Origin: Temnopleurus reevesii
Taxonomy: Eukaryota; Echinodermata; Echinoidea; Temnopleuroida; Temnopleuridae
Reading direction: 5' to 3'
DNA: 64,000 nt
Assembly (NCBI GenBank): GCA_036244855.1
Contig: BQKZ01000559.1
Coordinates: forward strand, 1 to 64,000
This document shows, piece after piece, positions 24,429 through 36,175 of the stretch (the stretch's first letter is position 1; the number at the start of each line of letters is the position of its first letter). A program made the translations under genes and the position numbers. Below the pieces are notes generated by a model. It worked only from the letters and a program-made list of their open reading frames with translations. It ran no database searches and was not told the DNA's origin.

Positions 24429-27400
24429 AAGCAAATACTCTTCGATTGTCTTTTACTGTAATGCATAGTTTATTCTTAACCTTTCTAAAGTTATCCATCA
24501 GAAAAAATTAATGAGCTTGCTTAATTAACTATGCAACAAATCTAACAGAATTCATTTTTTTGAAATATTTATGTGTTTATTGATTATCTTTATTTTGCTG
24601 GTTGTTCATTGTTTATTTAAAAAAAAAAGATGTACTGTTAGGCGTATACGGTAAATATTATAATACTTGTGATGATACTACCCCACTGAAAGGAAATTCA
24701 TAAATAGATAAATTAATGAAAAAAATAATTAATAGATAAACATAATTAATAAATAAACATAATTAATAAAAACACGCACACTCACACGACCCCTCACATA
24801 CACACACACGCACACACTCACTGGAACACACACGCACGATAAATACTTTCATTTTTCCTTATCTACCCAATTTCATCTCTTCCTCTCCTTCTATGTTTCT
24901 CATTTTGGACACTATACCATCATATCTCACATCATTTCCCGATCAAAGAGAGCACAATCGTTACACCCGCATACAAATACACACCACGGTGCGCCGCCAA
25001 TTTCACATCATGCCCCAAACCGCGCCACGCACGTAGGTACGCACGGCTTCCTCCATCGGTTAGTTCCAGGCCGTTCGCCCCGCGCAGGCTTGGGCCTCTA
25101 CGCAGCGGGGTACCTCACATTAGAGACACTTAAGGTGCTGCTATTGATTCTATGCCATTTTGGCTCAGCAAGTGGTTGTGGAGTTGATTTAGTTAGCTTG
25201 CTGGTCTACCGGACTGTCATGCTGGATGTAAAAACACCCGACACACGAGCTCATATCTGCTGCATCGCACCAAATTATGACATAAAACAACCACAAGCTT
25301 CATTTCGCCCCCTCCTACTCCGTCACATCTTTAATTGCACTGGACTTATTATTTTTCCTACATATTCCTTTTTGTCTTGCTCATACTCTCTTGGTTCATA
25401 CTGTTCGTTTTCATCTTCTAATCTGTTTTGTTTTTCTGCTCTGTTACTGATGGCAAACATGATTGCCTTATTTTTCATCCCAGTAGGAGATCGGCCCCGT
25501 GGTATCAGTAATTCTTGATTCTTTATGTTTATTACAGTCGAGGGTTGTGGGTCTTTGAAGCGATATGTATCGAGTTATTACACGTACTCGCCCAGTAGAA
25601 AGTCTAGTGTCTTTGTCCGTGAACCACAATCCTAGTTGATACAAAATTACATCTTCACCATTTGTGTATAATTCCTTTTTTTTTTAGTAATATCTAATCT
25701 AAAAAGTTGTACAGAAAGACAAATCCGTAGGCCATCACAAGGTGGTAAGACAAAAATAAAATACAAATAAATTGAAAAGAGAAGAAATATTTACATGTAC
25801 AATACATAAAAATACGACTTGTAAGCAAGTTTAAAAAAAGTTCGAGTACATTCACTGGTTTTTATTACCATATATTTTATTTTGTATTAGATCTAAGGGT
25901 TTCTACGAAGTTGTAACTATCGAGGCAAACATAGAATACGATATGTATATACTGGTTTCCTTTATTCTCTTGGCTCTTAATTAAAGATTTCATTCTGTAT
26001 TTGTATAATATCTCATCTCCAACATCTCTGCTCTTTGTCTTTTAACCTCATCTTAGTACCTCAATATCATCTCCATCTCGCTATCTTCCCATTTCTGGAA
26101 GCTCCTCCAAGAAGTCGGCTGTTCATTTGATTTGTTCTCTAACAAGGTTGGAGCATTGGGGCGTGGTGGATGTCATCTGCTGCCATTACGCATCACCACT
26201 ATCCATTAATCTCGCTCCGGCGCCATCACTAGTCTTCGTGTCCAGACGCAATATGGGTCGTACGAAAGAAATATACCCTCTGTAATACTAATGAAAGATA
26301 TATTATGAATACAAATCTGGTATACGAGAACCATATATTTGATATTCTCATTCTGAATGAATTCTAGATTTCATTCCAAATTTGATTTGATTTCTCTTAA
26401 AGAAAGTTTAGTTCCTTTCAAAATAGCAGAATGCAGAAGGATGAATTAATTATTAAACACGACTAATGATAAAGATAATGGAAGTTATCACTTTTACCCA
26501 AGTAGTTAAAAATGGATGTATGAAAAATAACCCCAAAGGGTAATTTGACATTAAAATTATACGTGCAAACAAAAAGACTGAAAAGTGACAGCATTTCATT
26601 GGTTTCATAAGACTGCTCAAAAGCATATTACTTGCATTGTGTATTGTTCAGGATTACACATATGGAGAAATGAATAATAAGTAGCTAACATCATTATCAT
26701 ATTCAATGTTTTACTGGCATGACCGGCATGCTTTCATGGTAAAAGGTAATTTAAAACACCTACAGATTGTACTTAGCCACGGAAAGGTTACAAGAAGGAT
26801 ACAACATAGCTACGCCCTAAGATAGCTTTGGTTTGGCTGCTTATTTCATAGTGAAATGACTTCTAATGGCTAATATTGTAATCCAATTTGATGGTACAAG
26901 CCCCTCAGTTTGCTTCTCCCCTCCCATCATACCCCTCTTAAACGATTTTATTTATCGCCTGGTAAATAACCTTACACGAGACCAAATGATCCATTATGGG
27001 ATGTCTCCTCCACCGTAATTAACGCGTAAGCCAATGAATAATTTTCGGCTTGCATTTAGTGTTTCTCTTTTCCACAGTTAACGCTCAAAAGCACAAGCGT
27101 ATTCATAAGACGAATATCTGAACATCCTTAGATGAGTTGTTTTCAAGCTCTTGCCTGGATAAATTTTGTTCGAGGATTGAGTCGGTACTGAAACGTTTTG
27201 ATTTCCATATTTTAACGATGTTTTGTCCATTTATTCTTTCGGTTGATTGTGCGTTGGTGCGCTGTTTCCTCGATCGATAGCAGATCACTTGAAAATTTTG
27301 TTCCGATTATCGGGCAATTTTTATTGCTCCGTGGAGGAGACTTTAGTTTCTTGAAACAAATCAACCAACCAAACTCATTTGTTTCATCCATCCGTTCCTT

Positions 27401-29200
27401 GACGGTTTGCACTCTTCCTATATGGACGGAATTTCCTGAATTCTCAAAATGTAAAGTGTACATGACATTTCTTCTTATCGGTTAAAGGAGATTTTAATTC
27501 ATGGTTAGTTTTTGCCAAGAATTAATTCCATTCGATGTGATAAGAAATAATTTAACATTAATGCATTGACAAAATGATGTAGAAGTAAAAGTAAATGAAA
27601 ATCTGGTCAGAGCACTATGAATCCGTGTACACTGTACAAAAAAGATAGGATTTTATGAAATATTATGCTCCAATATTCCAACAAAATGTTGGATGTTATG
27701 TTATGTTATTTATATGTCATAATATAAGTAACCCGATCATAAATAATCCGACTAAATTATCAACGAAAACCTGCTCAAATAATCACAATTTCTGCAATTG
27801 TAGGCTTTCAGCGCAAACAACAAAATAATAATCAACCAATTGTCGTACTTACCAGACACTCCTGCATATTGCAGGGTTTCTTTTTTCAAAACTTTATTTC
27901 TTCTGGCATGATTAAATAAATATCAGGACCTTCCCAATCTATTTATCATCGTCATCTTGACAATACAATCAGCAATGTCGCAAAACATCGACATAAATGC
28001 CAAGTTATAATTGGATGCTATTGCAATTAAATTGGTAAATTAATACCGAATTCAATGCAATTAATGATGTATAGGAAGATTTGACTGTATTTTCTTGTTA
28101 ATATCTCTGAATAAAATAGAGTCTTCGTTTGTTTTATAAGAGGCAGTGAGATTTCTTTATGAAGTGGTTCACTTTATCAAGAAAGTCTAGCCTAGATGAT
28201 AGTCACATTGTATTTGTACAAAAGCCCAGACATGTCTTAAGATGAACCTCGCAATATAAAGTATGGTTGAAGCAAGATACTATTCATTTCTTTTTAACCT
28301 TTTGATTTGTCATTTTCGATAGAACTTCCTCATACTTCACAATATCTTTCTCAAACCGCATTAGAAATCTTATTTTATTTCATGTGGTTTGTACATTTCT
28401 CAAATCAATCTGTCTGTTAATTAAATTTCCTCCAGCCTATTCCCTTCTATTTTATCATTTTGCATCATTTCGGTTTTCTTGCGAATACTTGTCGGAAATT
28501 CTTAATCTACTTTCTTTCCCTGAACTGTACTGTCTTCGTCATCCAAAAATCAGTCAAGTGGGACAAAGTGAATTTTACCTTTAACACAAATATTTCTCAT
28601 AATAAGAAAGAAAAACAAGAAGGGGAGGAAAACCATAAGGCGGGCAATCATTATTTGTTTTTATTGGCAATGCATGCATCATGTGCCTGGTATCGAAAAG
28701 GTTCAGGGTAAAGAATAAAGTTTCTTGAAATGCAAAAGATACTTGTGGAGTTAAAAGCTAGAGCAACAGCTAATTTCAGAATGTGTTCAGTGAGCTGTGT
28801 TTAGATTGCGGTACAAGTTGAATTTCCTTCCAGCTCCCATCTCCCTGTCTCTTCCTTAGTCTTATATATTTGGAGCGCCACTCACTGCCCTAATCATACG
28901 CCGGCTGAAAGAAGCATCTCTCAAAAATCATTGAAACAATACGGGTTGACGAGATGAAGTGAAGACACCCGGAAAATTAGGAAGAAAAATTATGAATCGA
29001 TTTTTGTTTCGGCTTGCCTCGAAATGAAGCTGAAGATGGGAATCGTCATAAAAGTCATTTCCAGATGGCTGGACGATGTCTGTTATCAAAGCCGAGCCGC
29101 TCTCTTTCCTCATCCAAAGAACAGTCAGGCGTGAGCAAAACACGAGATGAAGGAAACAGGGAGGACCAGGAGGAGGGAACATCACAAAGTGGTGGTAATC

Positions 29201-29282
29201 GTGATGAGGATAATGATGATGATGATGATACTGGTGATGATAGTGGTGGGAAGGATGATGATGATGATGTTAGTGATGACGT

Positions 29283-29326
<44 letters not shown>

Positions 29327-29402
29327 GTGGTGATGATAATAGTGATGATGGTGGTGGGAAGGATGATGATGATGATGTTAATGAGGACGTTGATGGTGAT
29401 AG

Positions 29403-29458
<56 letters not shown>

Positions 29459-29484
29459 GTGATGTTGGTGGTGGCGGTGGCGTT
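29201..29484. repeat. (GAT)n array with a 108 bp higher-order repeat
   Basis: A trinucleotide array, mostly GAT with GGT/AGT variants. 'GGTGGGAAGGATGATGATG' occurs at 29245 and again at 29353, each followed by 'GATGTTA' and 'GACGTTGATG', giving a 108-base super-unit. A plus-strand frame reads an Asp-rich protein and the other strand a Ser-rich one. Both are taken as artefacts of the repeat. Confidence 0.85.
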
Positions 29485-29487
29485 GGC

Positions 29488-29722
29488 TGTAGTAGTATAT
29501 ATAATAATAATATAATAGGTCCATTAATATAGCGCAATCACTATATGTATATACTCTACTGCGCTTGATACTAGGTACCATATTATTACCATGGCTATAA
29601 CTGCCGAGCAAGCCAGCTAGGCGCTCAAGCATTCCAAGGAATACATTCCTGCCAGGTACCCATTTTCACCTGGGTAGAGTGCAGCACAGTGTGGATGAAT
29701 TTCTTGCTGAAGGAAATTAATT
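29488..29722 (-). mobile_element. SINE-like element (family A), tRNA head missing
   Basis: The plus strand shows an AAT-type run (29500-29516), 'ATATAGCGCAATCACTA', 'CATTCCAAGGAATACATTCC', 'CCAGGTACCC', 'CACCTGGGTAGAGTGCAGCA', 'GTGTGGATGAATTTCTTGC' and 'GAAGGAAATTA'. The copy at 35961 matches block by block. I recall full-length relatives in sea urchin DNA continuing into a tRNA-like segment on the opposite strand. On that basis this is a 5'-truncated minus-strand copy with the AAT run as its 3' tail. Confidence 0.6.
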
Positions 29723-30532
29723 AATTAGCGTATTGATGGTGATAGAGTTGAAACCCATCATAGCCACGTCTAAAAAGTAGCATCTTTTCGAGCACCGAGT
29801 ACCGATAATTACGTAATCGATGGTTCCCACGCATATGAAGTGATAATTTTGCTTTAATCCCAATTTTCACACTTATACTCACATTGTCGTGGCAGTTTTT
29901 GGACATGGATAGGCTTAGTTTTCAAAATAAATTACTTTGTTTGACGCGATAACTTTTTATATGTTTGTGTTTTGTGAATGTACTGGGAAATACCATTACA
30001 AAAAATGACTGTAAAACATTTCCAGATTGATACAATAAATTCTGGTCAATAATAGAATAAAAAACATACTTAAAAAATTGTTCCACATAAGAATTTTTGT
30101 CAAAGTTTATATTCTGAATAAAGGACCCATGTGACTTTCAAAAAGCGACAAATTTCCTTTTCCGTGTGTTACATCAAATTGAATTTTTCGCGCAATCTAG
30201 CCAGACATTACCTTTGTATTTCGTTGATGGACACTGCCCATTAGAAATACTACTTTAAATTAGGGTAGGACTTTTTTTTTATTGTGTTTAATTAAGGAAA
30301 GCGACAATTTTGTTACTGGATGATGCTGGTGAAAGAAATGAAAAATTGATTCTTTCATCCGTTATATTCACATATGAATCCAATACAGAAATACTGCAGG
30401 GAAATAAGAATGAGAAGGAGAATGACAATAAGAATTAAAAAGGCGGAGAAATAGGAGCACAGAAGGAGAAGTAGAAGGATGAGGATAAAGAATAAAATGA
30501 CAGATCGACAGTTAGAACAAACCTTATCTAAG

Positions 30533-30742
30533 GCCGGTTCACACCTTTTCATGTTTTTAGCGTACGTCGGCCGAGCGCTTTCTTTTTAGATGGAAAACGC
30601 TCCACGAGCGCAAAGAGTGAGGTGGTGGACTGATTGACTTGTGTTCAAGGAGCGCACACCGAACGTCAGTACACAGTATGACATTGCGTCTTGTGCATCC
30701 AGAGAGCGTTTTTAATTGTCAAAAAAGCAAAGGCAAAGGTAT
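30533..30742. mobile_element. Hairpin MITE, copy 1
   Basis: The left arm has 'GGTTCACACCTTT', 'GTTTTTAGCGTACGTCGGCC' and 'GAAAACGCTCCACGAGCG'. The right arm has 'GACATTGCGTCTTGTGCATC' and 'AGAGAGCGTTTTTAATTGTC'. The middle has 'GGTGGACTGATTGAC', 'AAGGAGCGCACACCGAACGT' and 'CAGTACACAGTATGAC', so the whole ~210 bp element is roughly self-complementary. It is the most diverged of the three copies. There is no coding capacity, and no target duplication is clear at its ends. Confidence 0.75.
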
Positions 30743-30959
30743 ACCTTAACTAGGAAAACGGTATTAATTCATACCAAGAAATATTAAGTTTACATCAATT
30801 ATCTAGGAAATCTAAATAAAATATTAACAAAAAATTTGTATTGAAGTTTTTATCTACATGTATAGTTTTGGTGGAAATACGAACATTTTACTTTAGTACC
30901 TTTTAACTCATACGTCAGGTATTTTGTCCTTACTACCCTCTCATTCCACTTTTTTTTCG

Positions 30960-31190
30960 CAGAGTTCTTGAAGTGATTTACTTCCGAGGAAAACAACGAA
31001 TCAAACATAACCTACGAGGCCATCTCTAACCATCTTTATCAATCTTGTCCGTGATGAGATTCTGACGTCACAAAGTTATCGATAATAAGGCGGCAAGTGT
31101 CGTGTGGTGTCGAAGATAAGTGTCTTGATGCGATATACGCCCTTCATCTTTGCTCGTCTTCAGCATGAGTGATTCGACTTCTGATGACGA
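30960..31190. promoter_or_regulatory. Candidate cis-regulatory cluster
   Basis: A GC-richer patch contains a perfect CRE octamer TGACGTCA (31063-31070), GATA-type sites ('CTTTATCAATC' at 31034, 'TTATCGATAATA' at 31077, 'AGATAAG' at 31114) and several CpG. The spacing is compact. The motifs are seen; enhancer function is inference. Confidence 0.3.
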
Positions 31191-31587
31191 AAATGATGAT
31201 GACAACAAATTTTTACATGTTGGCTGTTTGTAACCTAATTTATATCTCAGAATCTTTACCAGATATTGAAGGAGACCAATAAAAATGTTCAATCTTATAT
31301 TTTAAGTATATCAGTCCTATCAATGTTTTGCTATTGATTACTTTTGGAGTATTTCAGCATCCGCAAGTTATATCTGAGAGATAGGGACCATATAATACAT
31401 TGCGGACATCTATATGCAGAAAAAGTTTAATTGTTTATATTTTCTTCTTTCTTCATTCTGTTCGTGGTGTTAACATCACGACGAGTTGGTCACCAAGTCA
31501 GCTTTAGATATATAATCCAGGTTGTGCTAGGTCATAGTAATTGATTGCACCATACTCCATGTACTCACTATCTGGTAAGCGAGTAAT

Positions 31588-31683
31588 ATGGCGGCCGAGG
31601 ACGAGACTATTCCTGTCCCAAAGAATCAGAACAAACAAGTAATCTTCGCCCAATTATTTGTGGCTGGCCTTCGCAGACGATGA
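31588..31683 (+). CDS. Micro-ORF or candidate first coding exon
   Basis: An ATG in 'AATATGGCGGCCGAGG' opens a 31-codon frame to TGA at 31681-31683. It begins 'MAAEDETIPVPKNQNKQ', a typical-looking N-terminus. An AT-rich TATA-like string 'AGATATATAATCC' lies about 80 bases upstream (31507). A weak donor-like 'CAAGTAATC' occurs in frame at about 31637, so the segment could be a first coding exon instead of a complete peptide. The region is CpG-rich compared with its flanks. Alternatively the ATGGCGGCC is merely a YY1-type site in regulatory DNA. No homolog is known to me. Confidence 0.2.
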   Translation: MAAEDETIPVPKNQNKQVIFAQLFVAGLRRR

Positions 31684-31689
31684 GATTCA

Positions 31690-33960
31690 TCGTATCGTAG
31701 GATAGCGATCGAGATCGATTCCCCTGTCCGCATGTAATCAGATGGAGCCCGCCAATTTTCTCGGCGTTTTGATCATGTATTGGGTATTGATCGTCCTGCT
31801 GCTAAATGGAACATAAGTTAAATCATGTCGTCTTGAGGAAGGAGAAAGAGAAGAAGAGTAGAAATTTAGGACGACTAAGAATTCAGGTTTCGTCCGAAAT
31901 TTCTCGATTTTGTCAATTGAGAACATCGTGGTTAGTTTGATATAAAATATACAATATTCTAATACAGTCATCCTGTAAGAACTATTAGGAATAAATGATG
32001 AAAAAATACGAAATTTTTAAACCTTTCCTATAGAAAATATAATTCAATGTACAACATTTTTTGGAATGATGTGAAACCAGGTTAACATGTCAACTTTTTA
32101 AAACAAAATTAATATGACCCGTTTAGGGAATTTTGTGAAGTCGAGTGGTTAAATTCTCAAGAGATGCCTTGAAAAAAATGGTTTACTATTATACGGTTAA
32201 TGAATTGAGGAAATACAGGATGTTCTGATCACCGTCTAAGAAAGTTCTCTCGTTTCTCATGAGGATGAGCATTGAATAAGAAGCCTTGGGCTTCGTGTCA
32301 GCGATGACTCGTCTCATCTCATCGCGAGAACATTACCTGACCAAGATATCTGCAGTCATAGATGGAGTTTACCTTAGCAATTAGACGTGCCCACATCCAG
32401 AGGGCTTTTTCTCTTCATCTCGTACAGTCATCGGCTCGCAATCACGCCAATTAAACAGGTATCAGCTGGAATCTATTGCTTTATTAATTATCACACGTTT
32501 CTATCAGGTGCGTTCTCACTGGCTAAGGCGTCGTCATTTCCACTCTACATTTATAAGAAAACCATAAAATATGTTCTCTCTTGAACGTATCGGATCTTCG
32601 TATTCACAGGAGAGAAACATTTGACAAAACATTGTTCAAAAGTTAATGAACAAATAATTGTAAATTCATTTAATTACACATTGTTTCGGAATCTTGTTTT
32701 TGCATGACAGATGATGTAAAATAAGATTCCCAATTCTTCAGTAAAACAAAAGCTAATTTGTGGATAAACGTTCTGTTGAATAATACAATAACAAGAAAAA
32801 TAAAACAACAATTATAAGAATGAAATATGAATTTGATAACTATAATCTGCATTTTCATAACATTATAATGAAAATGAGACGAGATTTCTAATTAGTTATT
32901 CGCGTATAACATCATTTTATTATGATTTTTTTTTTTTTTGGGGGGGGGGGCACAGGTTTATAAAGCGTCAAAGAAAATTCAACAACAATAGCAGTTGTCG
33001 AATCTTATAACGTTTTGTTATACAAAAATTACGTTTCACAGGCAAACCGCTCGTGAAGAGGGTGCAGATCAATCTCCTATTGGTAATGTTAACAGACTAT
33101 ACCATTTTTTATTCGCAATCTGTTGTGAACAAATATCGCTGATTATACAGAAAGTGTGAAGTGTTATCTTTCAGTCTTTGGCCATGGGGGCGTATGCTGC
33201 TGCGACGCGACAGAAGTCCTCGCTTTTGTCAAAGGAAAATAAGGAAGAGAAATTGATGAGCACAGATTGAAAAGATGGGCAGAAGATGAGATTAGATTCG
33301 ACGGTGAAACGATGGATATGCCTTGATTGACAGCCCAAATCAGGATTGGATCTGTGAGAGTGATAATAAACATAATGCTCTAAACGAGATGTGTTCATCG
33401 CAGTTGTTATGTAATAGGTGTCGAGAAATAATGGAGCAAAAGTATTTTGATAAATGACTCCATGCTGGGACTGATGGTCATTTGGAGTAAGATAGAGTAG
33501 AAGATGGAGACAAATAACAACCGAGTGTATCATATCCTCATACTTATGACCTTGAGTCCTTTGATGAAGCTTTTCAAAAGGAGCAGCATTGATGCGCCAT
33601 TATACAAGAAAATATAAAGGCATGGGGAAAAAAAAGAGAGAATAAATGGTTCACGCACATTGACAGACTGCTATGCTTAGATCTTTTTGTTATTATTAAC
33701 ATGTTATCATGGTGCATTTGCACTATTTCTTTGTTCTCTGATACACATTCGTAAAATATGTAATGTTGTAATAACACGTTGCCAAAGGCATTGTCTAGAA
33801 TATAATGACAGATAAACTAATTCAATTTTAAAGGCTAAGGACAAATTAGTCATAGTTGGAAATGTTGTCGAGTAATAATGTTATCCACCAAATCACTATC
33901 ACAATTATATTACTCTACTGCAGCTGTAAACTAGCACTGAATCGATCATATTCACTAAAC
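31690..33960. other. Intergenic, no gene seen
   Basis: AT-rich DNA. CpG-bearing text continues to about 31810 and then fades. Minus-strand frames at 31738, 33164 and 33171 (120 codons) and plus-strand 32387 have no domain. A T14-G11 homopolymer junction at 32926-32950 is listed separately. Confidence 0.5.
32926..32950 (-). repeat. Poly(C)-poly(A) junction (minus strand C11-A14)
   Basis: The plus strand reads T14 directly followed by G11 with no interruption. It is one of four C-run/A-run junctions in the window (also 51133, 53322 and 60634). Confidence 0.9.
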
Positions 33961-34690
33961 TACATACTCAGCTTGAATAGATTTAGATCTACTACATAAA
34001 GTTGTGATACTAGAATAAACATGTAAAGATTCGTAATTTCATCTTTCAAATATCACTGAATTTCATATATTGAAAAAAAAAACAATTATACAAAACTTTT
34101 ATGATTGTAGGTTTATATCTACGGTAGATAGCTGCAGCTGTGATGGAAGCGTATCTATATGCAGATTATATTTTATTGAAAGAATATAACACTGAATTTA
34201 TCCAAATTATAAATTAATCATAACTTAAACACAAATTAATCATAAATTAAGGATGCACGTAATCAAAATATTGTCACAAAACGTGTGCAATGGTGAATTA
34301 GGTTTAGATCATCTGTATATAGCTGTAATAGCAGATGAAACATGCAATATTTGTTAACTTGTAAAGGTTTTTATGTCCAGATGATATTTCATATACAAAC
34401 TTCACCAATTTTAAGATTTTAACAAATAGTTTAATCCTAGTAACAAATCATTTAGATAAAGCTGGTGTAATAATAGGTTTATATATACTGTAGATAGTTG
34501 TGATAGTAGAATAAGCACGTGAGATTTTTGTAGGAGTATAAATCTATGCAGAGAGGACATTTTATGTTAAATCTAGCATTCAATTAGTCATGTTAATATA
34601 TCATTACATGTGATCAAAAGCATTCATATGATTTCTTAATAGGTTTTGTATTATCGATGTGTGTATAGATTTTGTGTATATAACATCTTA
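33960..34690. repeat. Degenerate tandem array, period about 130-190 bp
   Basis: A block of the form 'TAGGTTTATATCTAC', then 'GTAGATAGYTGTGATAG', then 'GAATAARCAYGT' recurs at 33978, 34108, 34299 and 34474, with a weaker copy near 34641. Spacings are 130, 191 and 175. Units have diverged and carry indels. There is no coding potential. This looks like an old satellite-like duplication. Confidence 0.6.
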
Positions 34691-35750
34691 TCTCATCCTT
34701 CTATTCGTGCATTCATCATCTGCCCATCACTCTCTTTTAACGAACAGAATATATTTCCATGTATTCTTTTGTGTATGCCTACTCATTTTTCATGATCTAA
34801 GATTACGTTTGATAATAATTACGCATTATGTAAAAAAAATATTCACAAAAAAATTGTGAATGTATTACAGTATATAGACAGAAATATAAAGGAAAACAGT
34901 GGAACGACGGCCACCCAATGGAATCTAACCACTAGTCCCTGCAGCAAGCGTATTGTATGAATTATAAATATTTTGATGAATATGTTCTAGCTATTAAACA
35001 GAATAGTATTATATTCGGAACGGAAATAACAGTCTTATATGTTATGTCAATCAGATGTGCTGCAACATTCAACAGTCAAAAGTGTCATACCATTTGAAGA
35101 AGTGGTAAATGAATTGCTTGTTTAACAACCCTATCAATACATTATAATGTAGTAATCAGCATTCCAGACAGAATTATGCATCATAATTGAAAACCTTTTT
35201 TATTACGTACATTCATAATTCACGTCATGCTAGCTGAATGGGTTCAATTGGGAACATGCACGCATTGGGGTTTGCCCTAATGGTTTCACGCCCTGGGGCC
35301 ACGTACTCTAGAAGATTCGATCCACCGCGTGATAGGTCCCATAATGCCCAGACATCAAAACATCATTCGGCTTTTAATTAAAGTCGCTTAACACTCCAAT
35401 GAGAGATATACATCGAGATGAACTACCAGGCCAAAGAGAACTTTGTCTTGATATCTCTTCCACGACACTTTAGCCGGTCAACTTATAAAAAAAAATAATA
35501 AAAGTGCACATAAATTGAAACCGTTTCTGTAATGGGTGAACTAGATTTTGGCGGGTGCTTGGGGAAAATGATCACACAGACAGTTTTTCGAAGGTACGTA
35601 TTGGAAATGTTGAAAAGTAGGAAAATAGATATAAATATATATATGGATGTATAGATATATTGATAGATATAATAGAGAGATAGATTATGAGATATCTAAA
35701 TGTATAGCATAAAAAAGAGCAATCTGATGAACGCTTGGAGTGACAGGGAG
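34690..35750. other. Intergenic, nothing recognised
   Basis: AT-rich text with a slightly GC-richer patch at 35270-35360. No frame or element could be supported. Confidence 0.5.
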
Positions 35751-35787
35751 AAAAAAAGAGAGAGGTAGAAAGAGAGGGGAAAAGAGA

Positions 35788-35818
<31 letters not shown>

Positions 35819-35832
35819 GAAGAGAGGGAGGA
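35751..35832. repeat. (GA)n microsatellite
   Basis: A GA run with GGGA variants, directly beside the AAT array and SINE at 35841-36175. Confidence 0.95.
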
Positions 35833-35840
35833 GAAATTGG

Positions 35841-35922
35841 ATAATAATGATAGATAATGATAATAATAATAATAACAATAATAATAATAATAATAGTAAT
35901 AATAGTAATAATAATAATAATG

Positions 35923-35960
<38 letters not shown>
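35841..35960. repeat. (AAT)n array, probable expanded SINE tail
   Basis: About 120 bases of AAT units with AAC, GAT and AGT interruptions end exactly where the SINE-like body begins. Long Ile/Met-rich or Asn-rich translations are artefacts. Confidence 0.9.
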
Positions 35961-35961
<1 letters not shown>

Positions 35962-36175
35962 GAAATACATGCAATTTATATCATTTATTTCGCGCACGTA
36001 TTCACTCTACTGCGGAGTACTCAAGAGCTTTACATTAGTATTCCCCTGGCTTTAGCTCGTTGCCACCAACGCTCAAGTATTTCAAGGAATAGTTATTCAT
36101 GCCAGGTACCCGTTCATCTCACCTGGGTTGAGGACAGAATAATGTGGATTAATTTCTTGAGGAAGCAAATTGACT
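35961..36175 (-). mobile_element. SINE-like element (family A), second long copy
   Basis: Follows the same block order as 29488-29722: 'TTTCGCGCACGTATTCACTC', 'ACTGCGGAGTACTC', 'CGCTCAAGTATTTCAAGGAA', 'GCCAGGTACCC', 'CTCACCTGGGTTGAGGACAG' and 'GTGGATTAATTTCTTGAGG'. The body is diverged from the 29.6 kb copy. The adjoining (AAT)n lies at its inferred 3' end on the minus strand. Confidence 0.55.

Larger units (their letters stand above)
22340..29200. other. Intergenic stretch without a supported gene
   Basis: About 7 kb of AT-rich DNA with GA, CA and T runs. A 12 bp inverted repeat of 'CAGGTAGCATTT' lies at 22377-22388 and 22428-22439. Frames at 22841/22851, 27103/27212/27243 and 28928/29014 are antisense pairs. 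The 142-codon frame at 25090-25518 starts at TTG in a CpG-rich strip (25010-25120) but has no recognisable domain. GC-richer text at 26090-26270 may be a regulatory element. Confidence 0.5.

Noticed and set aside
25090..25518. 142-codon plus-strand hydrophobic frame
   Set aside because: Non-ATG start. The hydrophobic segments come from T-rich DNA and no family is recognised. The CpG-rich start is noted but is not enough.
29014..29532. 172-codon acidic plus-strand frame with a Ser-rich antisense frame
   Set aside because: It begins at TTG, and most of it is a GAT trinucleotide array that stays open in several frames. The first ~55 codons alone show no domain.
33171..33533. 120-codon minus-strand frame
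   Set aside because: No domain; overlaps another minus-strand frame in a different phase, and no splice context was seen.
35572..35997. 141-codon minus-strand Tyr/Leu/Ser-rich frame
   Set aside because: Direct translation of adjoining AAT and GA microsatellites.
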